A stretch of DNA of 64,000 bases from Chytridium lagenaria. Taxonomy: Eukaryota; Chytridiomycota; Chytridiomycetes; Chytridiales; Chytridiaceae. The translations under genes and the position numbers were made by a program. How positions within the stretch are numbered: the stretch's first letter is position 1; each line of letters opens with the position of its first letter. The DNA is taken from positions 124,001-188,000 of the forward strand of contig JAHLKC010000078.1 in the NCBI GenBank assembly GCA_025449115.1, given 5' to 3'. Below, in pieces: positions 46,694-58,630 of this stretch. A model generated the notes under the pieces. That model searched no databases. It was not told where the DNA came from and saw only the letters and a list, made by a program, of their open reading frames with translations.

Positions 46694-48188
46694 GTGCAGT
46701 GCTTCAAACGTTTAACAACCAACGTCCACGGAGTACTTGCGATCTTACATGGACGGGACAGGGACGCGGCAGACGCTCACATCCTCCTCGCCACTTGGAA
46801 GAAACGAGGGATGAGACACACTTTTTTGGGTGGATCAGCAGCACCAGCACAACATTTCAAAAATTGTTGGAGGCTGCAAGGAAGACAAAATAATTGTTTG
46901 TTTTGGTTTGCAGCAAAAGAACACCTCTCACATCCACTTGGACAGCAGCTTACCAACTCTCCAGCGATGCCTCGGTCATCGCCCAAACCGGCGACTGCAC
47001 TCTCGCCAACTGCAAATTCATTGCGTCAGACCCGCAGAAGAAATGCGGGGAAGGAAGGACCCGCGCAGGGCAATGTGAACTACAGGTCGGGCTTGGGAAA
47101 GACCGTACCCACCGGCTATCACTCCCCCGCCTCATCCTCCTCATCCTCCTCGTGCACCATATTACCGTCTCCAACGCCGTCGTTATCCCCTGATATGATC
47201 CGCGCGCCTACTAAGAAGATGACGGAGTCCTTCGTTCGGCCACCACCGTCCTTGTCACCGCTTGTCAAGAACACCTCGGGGGCGGAGTCTGACAGTGAGG
47301 TCACCCTTAAAGACGCCTCCTCCGTTGCGTCATCCTCAGACTCTTCGTCGGGCGTTGCTTCTGTCAATAGAAAGAGACGCTCGTGCAGAGGCTCAGCAGC
47401 GAAGGGTAAGGCCCCTGCCGTTGTCCCCTACCAGACTTCGCCTCCCAGCAAGAGGCAAGGCAAGACTGGGTTGAGCTCATCTTCCATGTCTTCTTCGCCG
47501 TCAATGGCTTTTGATGCACATGTATATGACATGGCTCGTGTGGGTTCTCCGCCAGCAAAGAGGGGACGCAGCGGAATGGCGTCCGCCCCCCGCTCCATCT
47601 GTTCCAACGTTCTATTCCGCCTCCCCCATCATCTCCCGAATGTATGTGACTCCAATCCCTGGTAGCAACGTCCGGGTTAGCGTAAAGTGCATCGACGGGT
47701 TCCCCCAAATGAGGGAAAGGTCGTCACAGCGCAAATGGCAAGAGGGTATGATCCAGAACTCTGGAATTTATAACGTGCCCAAGGTAACTTTAAACTTTCA
47801 TTTATGTCTTAATTGCTTTCGCAACCCTTATCAAAAGTAACCGAAAATTGTTTATGCCGTGCTTTAGGACCTTTTGGATGAGGACGGAGACGTGGTGTTC
47901 AGCTCGAGCGACGATGAAACATTGTACTCGGCCGACTTTAGCGGGAGTTATGCTTCTCCTGAGATCAAGAACATCGTTGCGGACGGCAAATTCCCCAACT
48001 CGGAGCCAACCATCATGGATAAGGTCTATGAGGAGCTCTTCGGGCACGAGCTTCATGATTCGCCTCCCCGCAGTGCCTCCGACGACTTCCAATTTGTGGC
48101 TGACGGCTCCAGCGGTTGCTCTCCCTTTGACGTTTCTGACGCCTCTGGTTGGTATGGCTTCAACGCGTACCAGAGCAGGGGCTTTTAG
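46694..48188 (+). CDS. unrecognised Ser/Pro-rich protein, two exons
   Basis: Not recognised. Exon 1 has an uncertain start: ATG at 46694, or the more protein-like MPRSSPKPATALSPTANSLR at about 46967. It ends at 47783. Exon 2 is 47868-48188 with GT-AG junctions, and TAG is at 48186-48188. The N-terminal half is low-complexity Ser/Pro/Arg with basic clusters (NRKRRS, PPSKRQGK, PPAKRGR) that could be nuclear localisation signals. A folded-looking part follows (ISRMYVTPIPGSNVRVSVKC), then an acidic Ser/Asp-rich C-terminus (DLLDEDGDVVFSSSDDETLY, GCSPFDVSDASGWYGF). The C6 run at 47586-47591 breaks the frame; one C fewer joins the two halves. It lies divergently from the intact oxygenase. A nuclear role is only a guess. 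Confidence 0.5.
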
Positions 48189-48889
48189 AAATAGTTGAGA
48201 CTCGACCTTTAAAGACATGAAATTCTCGAAACACCTACAGCAGCAGAAGAATGACCAACATTTTAAGACCAAAACAGAACTATAAGAAAGAAAGTTACAA
48301 CGAACGACAAAGCTAAAGAAAACCATGAACGCCATTAAGCGAAAACCTTCGAGATATCTGAGTATGGCTCGATGAACGAGCATTGCAAGCATGAGACCTT
48401 CTATTACTTCCCTAACCTCCGCGGACTTATATTCACTACCTCCCCATACACTTCACATTCACAGTCCGCAACAAAACCATTCCTACTTCCAACATCTTCT
48501 TTATCCCTAACGAATCTTCTCACTTGATATGGGTGTATAAGGCGCCGACATTTCGTCGCCGTTCAATTCCCTACGCGCCTTCCCCACCCCCAAATTCCTT
48601 CCATCATCTTCATAAACTGAAGACCAAACTTACCCTTGGACAAAACTCAATGCCTAACCATCGACTACTCCCATCCGGCTGCATATTGCCAAACCCTTTC
48701 CCAAATGCTACCTACACCCATGGGTCTTCCTCTCTCCCCCCCAGCCCTCTAATGTCACAACGCTCTAATCTACCTCCTCCTTTATGTCGACACTACCGCA
48801 GAGTAACAAACCACTCTCACCTCACCCTACCCTTCCTTTCAGCTCTCTTCCAACAACGGATATTTTGCATACCTTTTTTGGTGTATTTA
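48189..48889. other. C-rich 3' flank, no gene recognised
   Basis: 3' side of the Ser/Pro-rich gene. An open frame at 48524-48931 is Pro/Ser/His-rich from CT-rich DNA and has no recognisable domain. Confidence 0.45.
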
Positions 48890-50475
48890 CACGTACCATC
48901 TGAACGTCGCGAACGTTCTTTAGTCGGCTAGTCCACTTTTGATAGATGGGACACGGAATTGTGAATCATCTCGGTAAGCCCTTTTTCCTGTTTTTTCATT
49001 AATTTACCATAGATCATCGCTAATTATGTATGATGTAACGCTAGGCATTGACTCTGAATTTGAACGAACATTACACGGCTTCACTTCTCTCTCTGTCGGA
49101 GATTACGAAGGACAGATTCTTGCGGGAACTCGCCTTTCCTTCTCTTGAGACACTTGGGGATAGCCTGTGTGATTGTAGTGTTCAATGTACCATCAGAAGG
49201 TTGCAAACGTCGCTAGTCGTCGAACGCATCATTCAAGTAGATATGGGACGCTCTTTGGATATTTTTCAGAGTAAGGGCAAATAAGTTGGCCTGTCTAATG
49301 TATTTTCTATCAGGTCAGGCGGATACTAGCAAAGAGACCGCGCCAAAATATCTAGCTGGTTATCTGTGATGTAGCGCTAGGCATCGACTCTGTGTTTTGG
49401 ACGAACATTACACTGCTTCACGTCTCTCTCTGTCAGAGATTACGGAATGACAGATTCTTGTCGCCTTTCCTTCTCTTGAGACTCTTGGTGATAGTCTGTG
49501 TGATTGTAGTGTTCAATGTACCATCAGAAGGTTGCAAACGTCGCTAGTCGTTGAATGCTCCATTCAAGTAGATATGGGACGCTCTTTGGATATTTTTCAG
49601 AGTAAGAGCAAATTAGTTGGCCTGTCTAACGTATTTTCTATCAGGTCAGGCGGATACTAGCAAAGAGTAAAGCGCCAAGATGCCTACTGCTACCGTCTAT
49701 GCGCGGCTTATATGTGTAAAGCGTACGTGCCCATAATTAAGGATGTGCAACTCCATGCCTCTCGTGAAGGAACATACTGCTGCTCTACGCTATCCAGTGA
49801 AAGCACGTCTTACTGCTCAAAGCCCTATGCCCTCCCTACCGGAATACGAATGACAGATTCTCGATTGAACTCACCTTATACATTCTTAAGGCTGTTATTT
49901 TTTTGATTGCGGTTGTCGCTTTGAATGTACCATCTGAACGCTGCAAAACGTCGCTAGTCGTCAAATGCATCATTCTAGTCGATGGGACGCAAATTGGATC
50001 GTTTTCAAGGTAGCAGCTTTTCTAAACTTTGAGATGTTTACTGGTTATGGCTAATACTTACTTTTTCTTTTTTACCAAACAGGCACAAGCAGGGATTAAC
50101 GGATGCGGCTTATTTGCTTGAAGTATACGTCGATGCACGTGTGTGATATTACTGCTCCACTCGGATTGATGAAGGAGCATACTGCTGTTTTGAGCCTATA
50201 TGTCAGTCTTGTCGGATTACGAAATGACAGATTTTCGTGTGAACAGGCCTTCTATTTAAGGGTGTGGATTGCTTAGTATGGTTGCCTTTGAATGTACCAT
50301 TTGAACGTTGCAGACGTCGGTAGTCGCTGGATGCATCATTCGAGTCGATGGGACACGAATTAAATAGAACTCAAGGTAGGAGAAGTTTTTCTCGGTCTCG
50401 TAAATTGTTTATGGGCTTGGCTAATACCTCTTTTTCTTTCATGTCAGGCAGGCACTAGCAAGGAGCAAGAGCGAA
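48890..50475 (+). repeat. degenerate tandem array, about 290-410 base units, each with an intron-like segment
   Basis: Five units can be aligned on the anchor AATGTACCATCTGAACG-type sequence at about 48891, 49184, 49515, 49924 and 50291. Units at 49032-49367 and 49368-49700 are the closest pair, with near-identical stretches over 100 bases long. Downstream of the anchor each unit has a GTAAG/GTAGG-like donor, a CTAAY branch-like motif and a pyrimidine-rich CAG/TAG. Coding frames are not conserved between units. Confidence 0.75.
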
Positions 50476-50523
50476 AGATATCGAGTGATGCGGTTTATGT
50501 GTATGAACTTCCGTTGATGCACG

Positions 50524-50715
50524 TGTCGACCGTTAAGCATGTGTGAAGATCTTTGATGACGCAAGCGAAGATTTCTTGAATATTTGACTTTCGTACGTAT
50601 GGAACGCGTAAGCTTTCATGTATCGAGTGTCGACCATAAGGCATGCCTGAAGATCCTTTATGACGCAAACGTAGACTTATTGAATTGGGATTACGTACGT
50701 GAGGAACGTGTGTAA
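50524..50715 (+). repeat. two-copy tandem repeat, 103-base period
   Basis: Both copies begin GTGTCGACC (50524 and 50627) and share GAAGATC...TGACGCAA...CGTACGT...GGAACG in the same order, with about 75-80 percent identity by eye. Confidence 0.7.
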
Positions 50716-50785
50716 AATTCCACTTTTATATGCATGTAAGGAACGCTGGGAATGTGTTAAGTATGCATTTTGAACGTGCTGAACA

Positions 50786-50949
50786 TTAAGCTATGTGATA
50801 TATGCTTATTGGAGAGGAAAGTCGGGAACGGTAGCCGGAAGCACATGAGGAGCGTCGAACATTCGCCTTAAGCTATGCGATATATGCAAATTGGAGAGGA
50901 ACCTCGGGAGCGGTAGTTGGACAAACGTCAGGAGCGTCGAACAGTCACA
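50786..50949 (+). repeat. two-copy tandem repeat, 82-base period
   Basis: TTAAGCTATG at 50786 and 50868, followed in both by GATATATGC, TTGGAGAGGAA, TCGGGA-CGGTAG and AGGAGCGTCGAACA in the same order. No coding frame is shared. Confidence 0.8.
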
Positions 50950-52249
50950 AAGTATCGTTTTTGAACGCACGAGAAGAACTTTGACGGTATGATGTATGTT
51001 GAACGTATGTTTGGGATGGGATGATTCTCGCAGGATGTGTACGCATGCGACGTGGATATGGATGAAGACTTGTGGGGTTTTAGCGGTTTAGGTTTACGTC
51101 ACAGCCGGTGGCGACGACGATGGTTGACGGGGAATCTGAAATCGTATTTTCCGAATGTTCGCTTGAGCATCAAAGCGAAGGTATAGGGGACGCTTAATGA
51201 TGAAAGAGACGCCAGAAGAATTGCCGCGATGGCATGTATGGATAGCATCAACTAGCTCAATGATGTATGCTCCCGATGTCGGAAGAAAGTGTATTCCATG
51301 GATCTTATGGAGGGATTCACATAAAACGCTCGAGCTCCATTCGTAGCAGCAATATTGAGCTAGCAGTTTGATTTCGTTCTGGAGGTCATTTAAGTTTGGC
51401 TTTCTCTCGCAGGAAGGATGAGATTGTGAAATTAATATGGATGAAGCCTTGGAGGAAGCTTGGTTTGGGATTCTACGACAATAGTTTGTGATGAAGACGT
51501 CGTGGATTGGAAAGGTGGTTGAAAATTAAAGTTTACTTTTTCCTCGACATCTTGAAAAAGCCATGAAGACAAGATTATCGGTGGTTCTTAAGGACACGGA
51601 TATTCTTGACTTTATGCATCGCCTTTACGGAGTCCCACTGACTTAACCCGTTGATATACTCAGCTGCTTATCGTTGCGCAATAATGAAGGGAAAGTTTTC
51701 TTTTGTTCGTATAAAGAACCTTCCTGCAGCTATTGTAATGAGAGTCACTCTCTTTCCTTGGAGCTATGGTAATTTGAGGTGAATATTTGAGGATGATGTG
51801 GAGCTAAAATGATGGTGGGCTCGATGTGGATCTAGGATGTGGCGCTGGAACGGCCGTTATCGTAGTAGTAGCGGGTTGGATGTGGATTGGGGTGATGTAT
51901 TGATGCTCGGATTGAGCGGCTTTAAGGCTTTTACTACAGAAATGGTTGCGGTGACGATGGGAAAAAAAAGGGAGTTGGAATTCTACAATGAATGCTGAAC
52001 TCTTACAACGACGCCACATATCTTCGCAATCATCGAGCAAACTAAGAGATTTTTATGAATCGCATGCTTGAAGACTTTGCAGCGATGGCAAAACGTGGTG
52101 ATTATTTGGCTAAAACGGTCGACAGTATCTTTCACGAATGGTTCAAACTTGGTCACTAAATATTGAATGGTCTATCTGCAGTTACTGGTTGTTTCTTTGA
52201 TTTTCATGTATTTTTGGGGATTTTTTTTTTTTTTTTTTGGAGGATAAAG
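50950..52249. other. repeat-flanking spacer, no gene recognised
   Basis: No conserved frame on either strand. The sequence is of intermediate base composition with TTTTGAACG-like and CGTCG-containing words that echo the neighbouring repeats. Confidence 0.4.
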
Positions 52250-52818
52250 CTTTCTCAACATTCCATTTTATTTTTTATGTTTTGGTTGGAAATGTTATAC
52301 TCTTGAATTATGTGTTTGGTTTGGGCTCCGTGTTTGTTTTTCTAATTGTGCAGTGTTCCATCATGTTACGAAATTCTCTAAATCATAGCGACTTGAAACA
52401 ATCTTCCTCTATGCACACATCTTAGAGCTAGTATGCTGTTTGCAGTCTCTGCTCATATGCAGAGACTTTGCGACATTTCGACGTGTTGTCATCTGCACGC
52501 TTTTCTAACCGCAAAACAGATCCTACACGGTTGAGGCAAGTTTCTTTTGGGGGAAAGAAAAAGCAAGAAAACGTAAATGAAGGCAGAACATATCTTTTTA
52601 GCCCACGCTGCAAGGAGTGGGCACCTTCATGTAGTTAAAAACTTTTGTGAAGTCTGAACAAAGTGTCCAATTACCAAGAATGCTTGCGCATGACGAGGTT
52701 TTGGACTATTTCACAAGGTTTGCAATAATTAACATAAGCGAATCCGATGCTATCTTCTTTTTTTTTGATTCCAACCGCGTGGAAGACTCGGTATTTTGTA
52801 CAAAATGAGGGCGGACGA
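52250..52818 (+). repeat. direct repeat R1 (left of decayed oxygenase copy)
   Basis: Shares long blocks with 56338-56797 in the same order and orientation: TTATACTCTTGAATTA, CTAAATCATAGCGACTTGAA and AGCGAATCCGATGCTATC, ending GGTATTTTGTACAAAATGAG. R1 carries about 100 extra bases in its right half. Confidence 0.85.
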
Positions 52819-53004
52819 GGTTTTGTACTGAAATATATAGAATAAATAGTAAGGTGGCTAAAGAAGGATAAAAGGGAAAAAGGAACAGTGGCTCATTGTC
52901 GAAATAAGGCGAGCACATGTAGCGCATCGACAATAGTAAAATGAATAAACAAGAAATATTAAAAGTGAAAAAAAGAAAAGACCCACAAAGGCTTTGAAAG
53001 CGTT

Positions 53005-55803
53005 TAAATAGCAACAATACCAGTATACGAAGGTACACAAGAACCCTCCATTAAGGTCTTCAGAGCATCTCAAATGCACATGATCCAAATGCGTATACGT
53101 CAAACAATCCATCATGTCAATCTTCAAATGCGGAAAGTAATAACACTGATGTGACGCGTGATTAAACGATTCAAACCGATCCGATTGTTGAAGCGGCGTC
53201 ACGTCAACCTTAAACCTCATAATCTTCCTTTCAGGATCCTTCATCCTCACACCCCAGTCCGCCCATCAGGGGCATTCACAAGTTCTTCCAAGATATCCTC
53301 CGCTCATCGTGGTACCCACTCGACATGCTCGACAGGATTCGGGTTCGATTTTCTCGAAACTCTCCTCCTCAGTGACATCAAGCTGGTACCGTGAGAAATC
53401 AAACACCATATCATTCGCAGTCCGTGAAAGGGGTAATGATATTAAGTCGCCACGCACCCTTAACGCCGTCATCAGGGTAATCCTTGTACTCTAGATTTCT
53501 GGAATCGTCTCCCGTGGTTTCCCCTGGATAAAACACACGGGTGTTGTTTTGGCAGTGACAGCTTCCACGCGGTGGTGGACTTCTCCGATGCGACAGAATT
53601 CTCGTTTACCGTTCTTCACGGATAAAACGGAATGGAGGTATGATGTTGGGTCTTGGGGATGTTCGGAAGTGTCTCATCCATTAAATATTCCGTCCGATAG
53701 GGGAGTCGGAAAAGCCTTGCGAGCAAACTTTGGATTGCACACATTTCCGCCTCTTGTAGAATTACCAACACCAAATGGTTCCGTTGCGGTGGCATCTGAT
53801 AAGCATCTGACTCTCTTTTCAATCTGATTGTCCATATTGCCACTGGCATCGTCGATATCTTTGTCTGATTCGCCTTCATTGACCGCATCGTCATTGGAAT
53901 CGTCAGTGGAATCTTCTGAATCCGTTTCTTCATCATCTGATTTCTTGGTTTTTGACTTGGTCGGTGAAGGAGCTAGTGGGATATGGCATGTTACTCGGTT
54001 GTAAAAGTTATCCAAGTACCTTCCCCACAAATTGTGAACCAAAGCGGTACGTCATGTAGGTTCTATCAACGCTTGCGTGGAAGTCGCTTCGGGGTTTCTC
54101 TATATTTCGAGAAAGACAAGTGTTATAGGAAAGGACAATCAAAAAAGGAAGCTGTTTAAAAAAATCAACCAAACCAACCTTAGCTGCATCCTGTTGCTTC
54201 ACCTTAAACAAAGCCCAAAGCAAGGTGTTTGATGGAAAACAGACAGCAAAACATCCTTCATATCGACCGCTACCGCCTCCTGCGTGACAGGATTATAAGA
54301 GACCGTATACACATCACTATCATTCGTGTGCCCTAATCTGAAAAAGGCGATAACGGCAGCGACCCTACAGCAACCTTCAACATTGTTCTTGAAAAATTCG
54401 GCACTGGGGAACCTGAGCATCGAGCATGGACCATAGTGGGCGCTCCATTCTGGAATTTCGAGCCACTCGATGCTCGATAATTCCTTGGATTCTTCTGTGC
54501 GTCGTAGGTTCTTGCGGGAGAGTTGATACGCTTCCAGGAGCCATAAAAGAGAGGGGAATGCTAGAACAATCTTCTGAATGTCCACTTCTTTGAGGAAGAG
54601 GCCGATGCGAGGGAGAAGCTCTGAGGGAAGCCTATTTGAAAACATGATGTGCAGACTATTAGAACATTACAGCATACGCTTCCATGAGAATTAAAGTGCA
54701 CCTTACCGATTAAGTCTGCATGGCAGTTTTTTCACATTTTTGGAAAGTGCGAGAACCTTAGGATAGGAATATCTGATGGACAAACTTCGTTCATACAGCT
54801 CTCCCGCCTTTGCAGCATTTCCTTGAGCTCTTGAGTTTGCGCTTCCCGAAAATACGTAAGACAGGCCTGATAATCTTCTGTCTCCGCCTCGCTAATAACA
54901 AAACCCTTCCATTCTTTCTCTCTCCGAACCATCACATCCATGCGCAAGATAGCGCGAAGCGGGTTGACGCCATCGTTCGCGACCTTTGGGGTGAGAGGCG
55001 TCCCTTCATGTAAAAGATTTTGACTAAACACCACAGCCGACCCTCGACGTGGTTTCACGGAAACGCAATCATACCCATTCTGAAGTCCTCCAAGATGCTG
55101 AATCTCCTCGTCCACCGTCAATCCTTTCAAATTGGATACTTTTCAAGCGTGGTCGGGTCTTTTGGAAAGTAAAACTTTGTCTCGCCACCATCGAAATCGT
55201 CGGTAAGGTACACTACAACCGACAGAAGAGATCTGCGATCAGCGTGTGGGCAGTACTGTGCATCCACGTGAGGCGCAAATAGTCCGTCTTTTTCAGTAAA
55301 GAGGTTGATCCGGAGAGCAGAATTAGTGCCATCAAGACTCCAGCTGCCCGTCGAAACGCCGAAACCAAGGGGTGTTGTTGAGGGCCGGCTTGATCACCGT
55401 AGTAGTGATGATGTCTTGAATACGATCCCAGATGAGAGTTGAGAGTTTCTCGTCGATGGCGAGAAGACGTGAGCCTCGCCGCTTTGACTCTTCATATCTT
55501 CCTTTCATGGAAACGAACGATGATGGGTCGTTCAAGCCTACAATCTATGACGGATATGTAAACAGGATATATCAAGATCATAGGGATTTCTGTTGCCTAC
55601 CTGTTCACACTCTTGGAAGACAGAACATTGTCCAGCTGCATAAGCACGAGTCCATGACGGTTTTCAACAGAACGGATACTTGACACTGCGGGATTTGAGT
55701 CGTCGGGAGTTGGCAGAAGATCAGCAGAGACTGGATTATCCCTAGTGCGGAGAAAGCCATCGGCCGCGAGGTATTGGGATCTTGAGGCCGTCCTGAGTGT
55801 CAT
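53005..55803 (-). pseudogene. decayed tandem copy of the 2OG-Fe(II) oxygenase/F-box-like gene
   Basis: Co-linear with the intact gene at 43525-46272 over all four exons, roughly 90 percent or more identical in exons 1-3 and lower in exon 4. Start MTLRTASRSQYL at 55803. Breaks relative to the intact copy: exon 2 loses frame near 55380-55395 (before the Fe-ligand region), near 55138 and near 54830; exon 3 is shifted near 54215; exon 4 has several deletions and replaced segments (53260-53560 and 53700-53960), and the last codons are shifted by a lost base near 53034. The number and size of changes exceed the single-base homopolymer pattern seen in other genes, so I call it a pseudogene. It is bracketed by direct repeats R1 and R2. 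Confidence 0.8.
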
Positions 55804-56337
55804 AACGTCTGGCTTGACAGGAATTAGCTCTGGGACAAACTCTTGTTGCCCTTGTTTTTGTGTGGCAACCCAAAGGGAGACGGTGCGGTTTCAGGCAAAG
55901 TCGATAAAGGGGGTGAAGTTAAACATCATGCGCCAAAGACATTGCCTATGTCGGTGAAGTCACTTACGCGTGTGGCCTCGGATGTGGCCTCGGATGTCAT
56001 CCTCCTGAACATCTATCTATTCATGAGGTCCTCTGGCCAACAGACCGTCGGCAGCATTGCCGGAGTGTCTGCAAACTATTATTTGCCTGCAAGCCACACA
56101 TCCCGTTATTGAAGAGGGACTAGAAACGCATAAGAAACAATAGCTTTTAGAGTTTTTGCTGGAAAAGGATAATGTGTTAAAGCTCAACGAGTCTAAATCA
56201 CATTCTGCACCGGATATATCTTTATCCCCTTTGAGCTAAAAAACAAAACAGTCCACGCTGTGCCCCACCACGTTGGACTTCGTCGAATGCAACCTGTTTG
56301 AAATACTGCATACCGGGATTTTTTTTTTTTTGAATAT
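55804..56337. other. upstream remnant of the decayed oxygenase copy
   Basis: Shows patchy similarity to the sequence upstream of the intact copy (46273-46480), for example CGGTTT-GGCAAAG-TGATAAAG and CTGGGCCAACAGA/CTGGCCAACAGA. The duplication therefore included some upstream DNA. No gene. Confidence 0.5.
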
Positions 56338-56797
56338 TGAAGTCTTCTCAACATTATTTTTAAGGTTCTGGTTGGAATTGTTATACTCTTGAATTAAATA
56401 TATGTTTGGTTTGGGCACCCTGTTTGTTTTTTAGTTGTGCTGGGTTCCATCATGTCTCGACATTCTCTAAATCATAGCGACTTGAAACAATCTTCCTCTA
56501 TGCACACAATCTTAGAGCTAAGTACGCTGTTTGCAGTCGCTGTTCATGTGCAGAGACTTTGCGTTATTTCGACGTGTTGTCACCTACACTCTTTTCTAAC
56601 CGCAGAACATATTCTTGAATAAGCTTTAGCCCACGTCGCTGCTTGGCATGACGACCGTTTGCAATAAATTGACATCAGCGAATCCGATGCTATCACCCTA
56701 TGACATTGTGAGACTTCTTTTCTATTCTGGAAACTTAAAATCTCGCGTTTTTAATGGCGTGGAAGACTCGGTATTTTGTACAAAATGAGGCGGAAGA
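56338..56797 (+). repeat. direct repeat R2 (right of decayed oxygenase copy)
   Basis: Second copy of R1, shorter by internal deletion and diverged by roughly 10-15 percent. The R1-R2 start-to-start distance is about 4.1 kb, with the whole decayed oxygenase copy between them. Confidence 0.85.
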
Positions 56798-56808
56798 GTG
56801 TGAAACTA

Positions 56809-56945
56809 CGGCCTCCTACCACGTATCCGAAGATATGGTAGGAGTTTCGATAGGACTAGGTCCTTCTAATTGTACATAGAACGTCTGCATATAAATAAAT
56901 AAAGTTTAGTGTACTTGACAAAGTTAAACAATGTCCAGAGTATGA
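56809..56945 (+). mobile_element. possible solo LTR fragment
   Basis: Begins TGTGAAACTACGG, contains a 9-base inverted repeat CTCCTACCA/TGGTAGGAG and a TATAAATAAATAAAG promoter/poly(A)-like stretch, and ends near TTAAACA. This resembles short Ty1/copia-type LTRs. No partner copy is in the window, so this is weak. Confidence 0.25.
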
Positions 56946-57481
56946 AGTAAGTGGAGCTCAATGATGATCAGTGTTCCAAGGAAAGGTAAAGGGAATAAGG
57001 GTGGATACAGCACGGAACCAGGAATAGAAGATACTTAGCTTCGGCATTCTCAAGTAAGTCTTCCTACAACCATTTCTGCCCATTCTGACAATCATCATGG
57101 CGGGTAAAGGCATTTCCTTAGCGTTCCCAGTGCTCAGGGCAATCTCTAACCCAAATTGACGATGACGAGGGGAAGCTGCGTTGATACTCCATCTCATTGG
57201 CCGTGAGCCGAAGGGGGGTTAACTGATTGGGGGTTTACAGCAGCCGATCACCCAATGCCACAGAACCTATGCGGTGTGTCCCAAGACCTGACAGAGGCAC
57301 CTTCTTGGTGAATATCTGTTGTATTTATAACAATTCAATAAGCTTACTTTGCGATTCATGATGTTCATCCGTCGAACATGTTCACCCAACTGAACCCTAG
57401 AGACGACCTTTACGTCGCACGTTATAGATCTATATTCACGTTTGATTCTTATTTAACATGATCACATATCAGCTATAACGC

Positions 57482-57542
57482 TGTAGCAAAACTCAACTTG
57501 TTATTGCGGTACGCCAAATGACTAAGAGTTGCAGTTTTGCTA
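57482..57542. repeat. imperfect hairpin, about 17-bp stem
   Basis: GTAGCAAAACTCAACT on the left pairs with AGTTGCAGTTTTGCTAC on the right (one bulged base), with a loop of about 26 bases. It lies about 55 bases left of the first LTR-end copy. Confidence 0.6.
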
Positions 57543-57594
57543 CGTTGCGAAATGCCGATAGATCAAGTTAACTCAACAACGAGAATGTATACTA

Positions 57595-57663
57595 TGTGAA
57601 GAATTACATTATTCACATGGCCAATGGCTCATAAGGACATTTTGCCTAAGTCCGTTGAGTTCC
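57595..57663 (+). repeat. 69-bp extra copy of the LTR end
   Basis: TGTGAAGAATTACATTATTC and the following bases to GTTGAGTTCC repeat directly as 57664-57732 with a few mismatches, so the outer LTR end is tandemly duplicated. Confidence 0.85.
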
Positions 57664-58598
57664 TGTGAAGAATTACATTATTCACATGGCCTATGGCTCA
57701 TAAGGACATTTCGTCTAAGTCCGTTGAGTTCCGTTATATCCCCGTCGACGCGTGTATTTACGCGTCATATTGAATCCTCCTTCTTTTCCCTTTGGGTTTT
57801 TTATATATAGTTTTTCCCCACGTTTATAGGGTTTTTATCGAAGGAGGTGGCGCGCATATGTGCCGTTTATGTGTGTGTGCATATGTTGTGTCTATTATTT
57901 ATTTGTATTTTGTGTATTACTTTAATATGAGAGATTTCTTGATTTAATTTGTACCTGTTGAATTAAGTAGTTGATATTGAGTTGATCCCCCATCCTCTAT
58001 CACCACGCGCGTGGCCTCGCGGCGTGATCTCCCCTTCACTCTTAGTTGGATGACAGTCGACCCCTCTGCCCCCTTACCACCTGGTGAAGCTGCAATCCGG
58101 CCGTTTGAGACGGAAGGCTGTGATGGAATCCCTCCTCATTCACAGTGTCCTTTAGTCAAGGCTTGGTCAGCTACATTCCACCTCTGGTGCTCTCCGACCC
58201 GATGATCAGGCGCTAACGGCAGGCAATGAGTGAGGTTACCCTGTTCTAAGCTCTGAGAGGCAAACGAGAGCCCATGTTCCAAAAGGTGCCATAGTAGGGT
58301 GGCATGGAGACTTATAGCCATCCCCGATTGCCAGGAGACAATCTGGTGCTCATATTGGTTTATTAGCAAGGTAAGTCAACATAGAAGATACTAAACACGT
58401 TCCCTTCTCCCTTTATTAAGCAGAATCTCGCGATCACTCACCCACACCATCGCCAAACAACAACATCACTTAGATTCAGGAGTACATCCTGTCCCTAGAT
58501 GCTCTGTGGACTTGCTCTGCTGGAGCAACTCCTTTACTCTTCTCCCCTACCCCCTAGTCGAAGCTAGGTAGGGAGGGATGGGTCAAGAGAAGATCACA
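57664..58598 (+). repeat. inverted LTR copy (left arm of palindrome)
   Basis: About 935 bases beginning TGTGA and ending TCACA, the inverted terminal pentamer expected of an LTR. It is the reverse complement of 58631-59571 with roughly 95 percent or better identity by eye. Neither a polypurine tract on its left nor a primer-binding site on its right is seen, so it looks like a solo LTR in opposite orientation. Confidence 0.85.
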
Positions 58599-58630
58599 AT
58601 TGACATACTTGTCTTGATGGATGAGCTTTC
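58599..58630. other. 32-base spacer between inverted LTRs
   Basis: The only non-palindromic part of the 1.9-kb inverted repeat. It would be the loop of a giant hairpin, or the genomic DNA between two abutting insertions. Confidence 0.8.
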
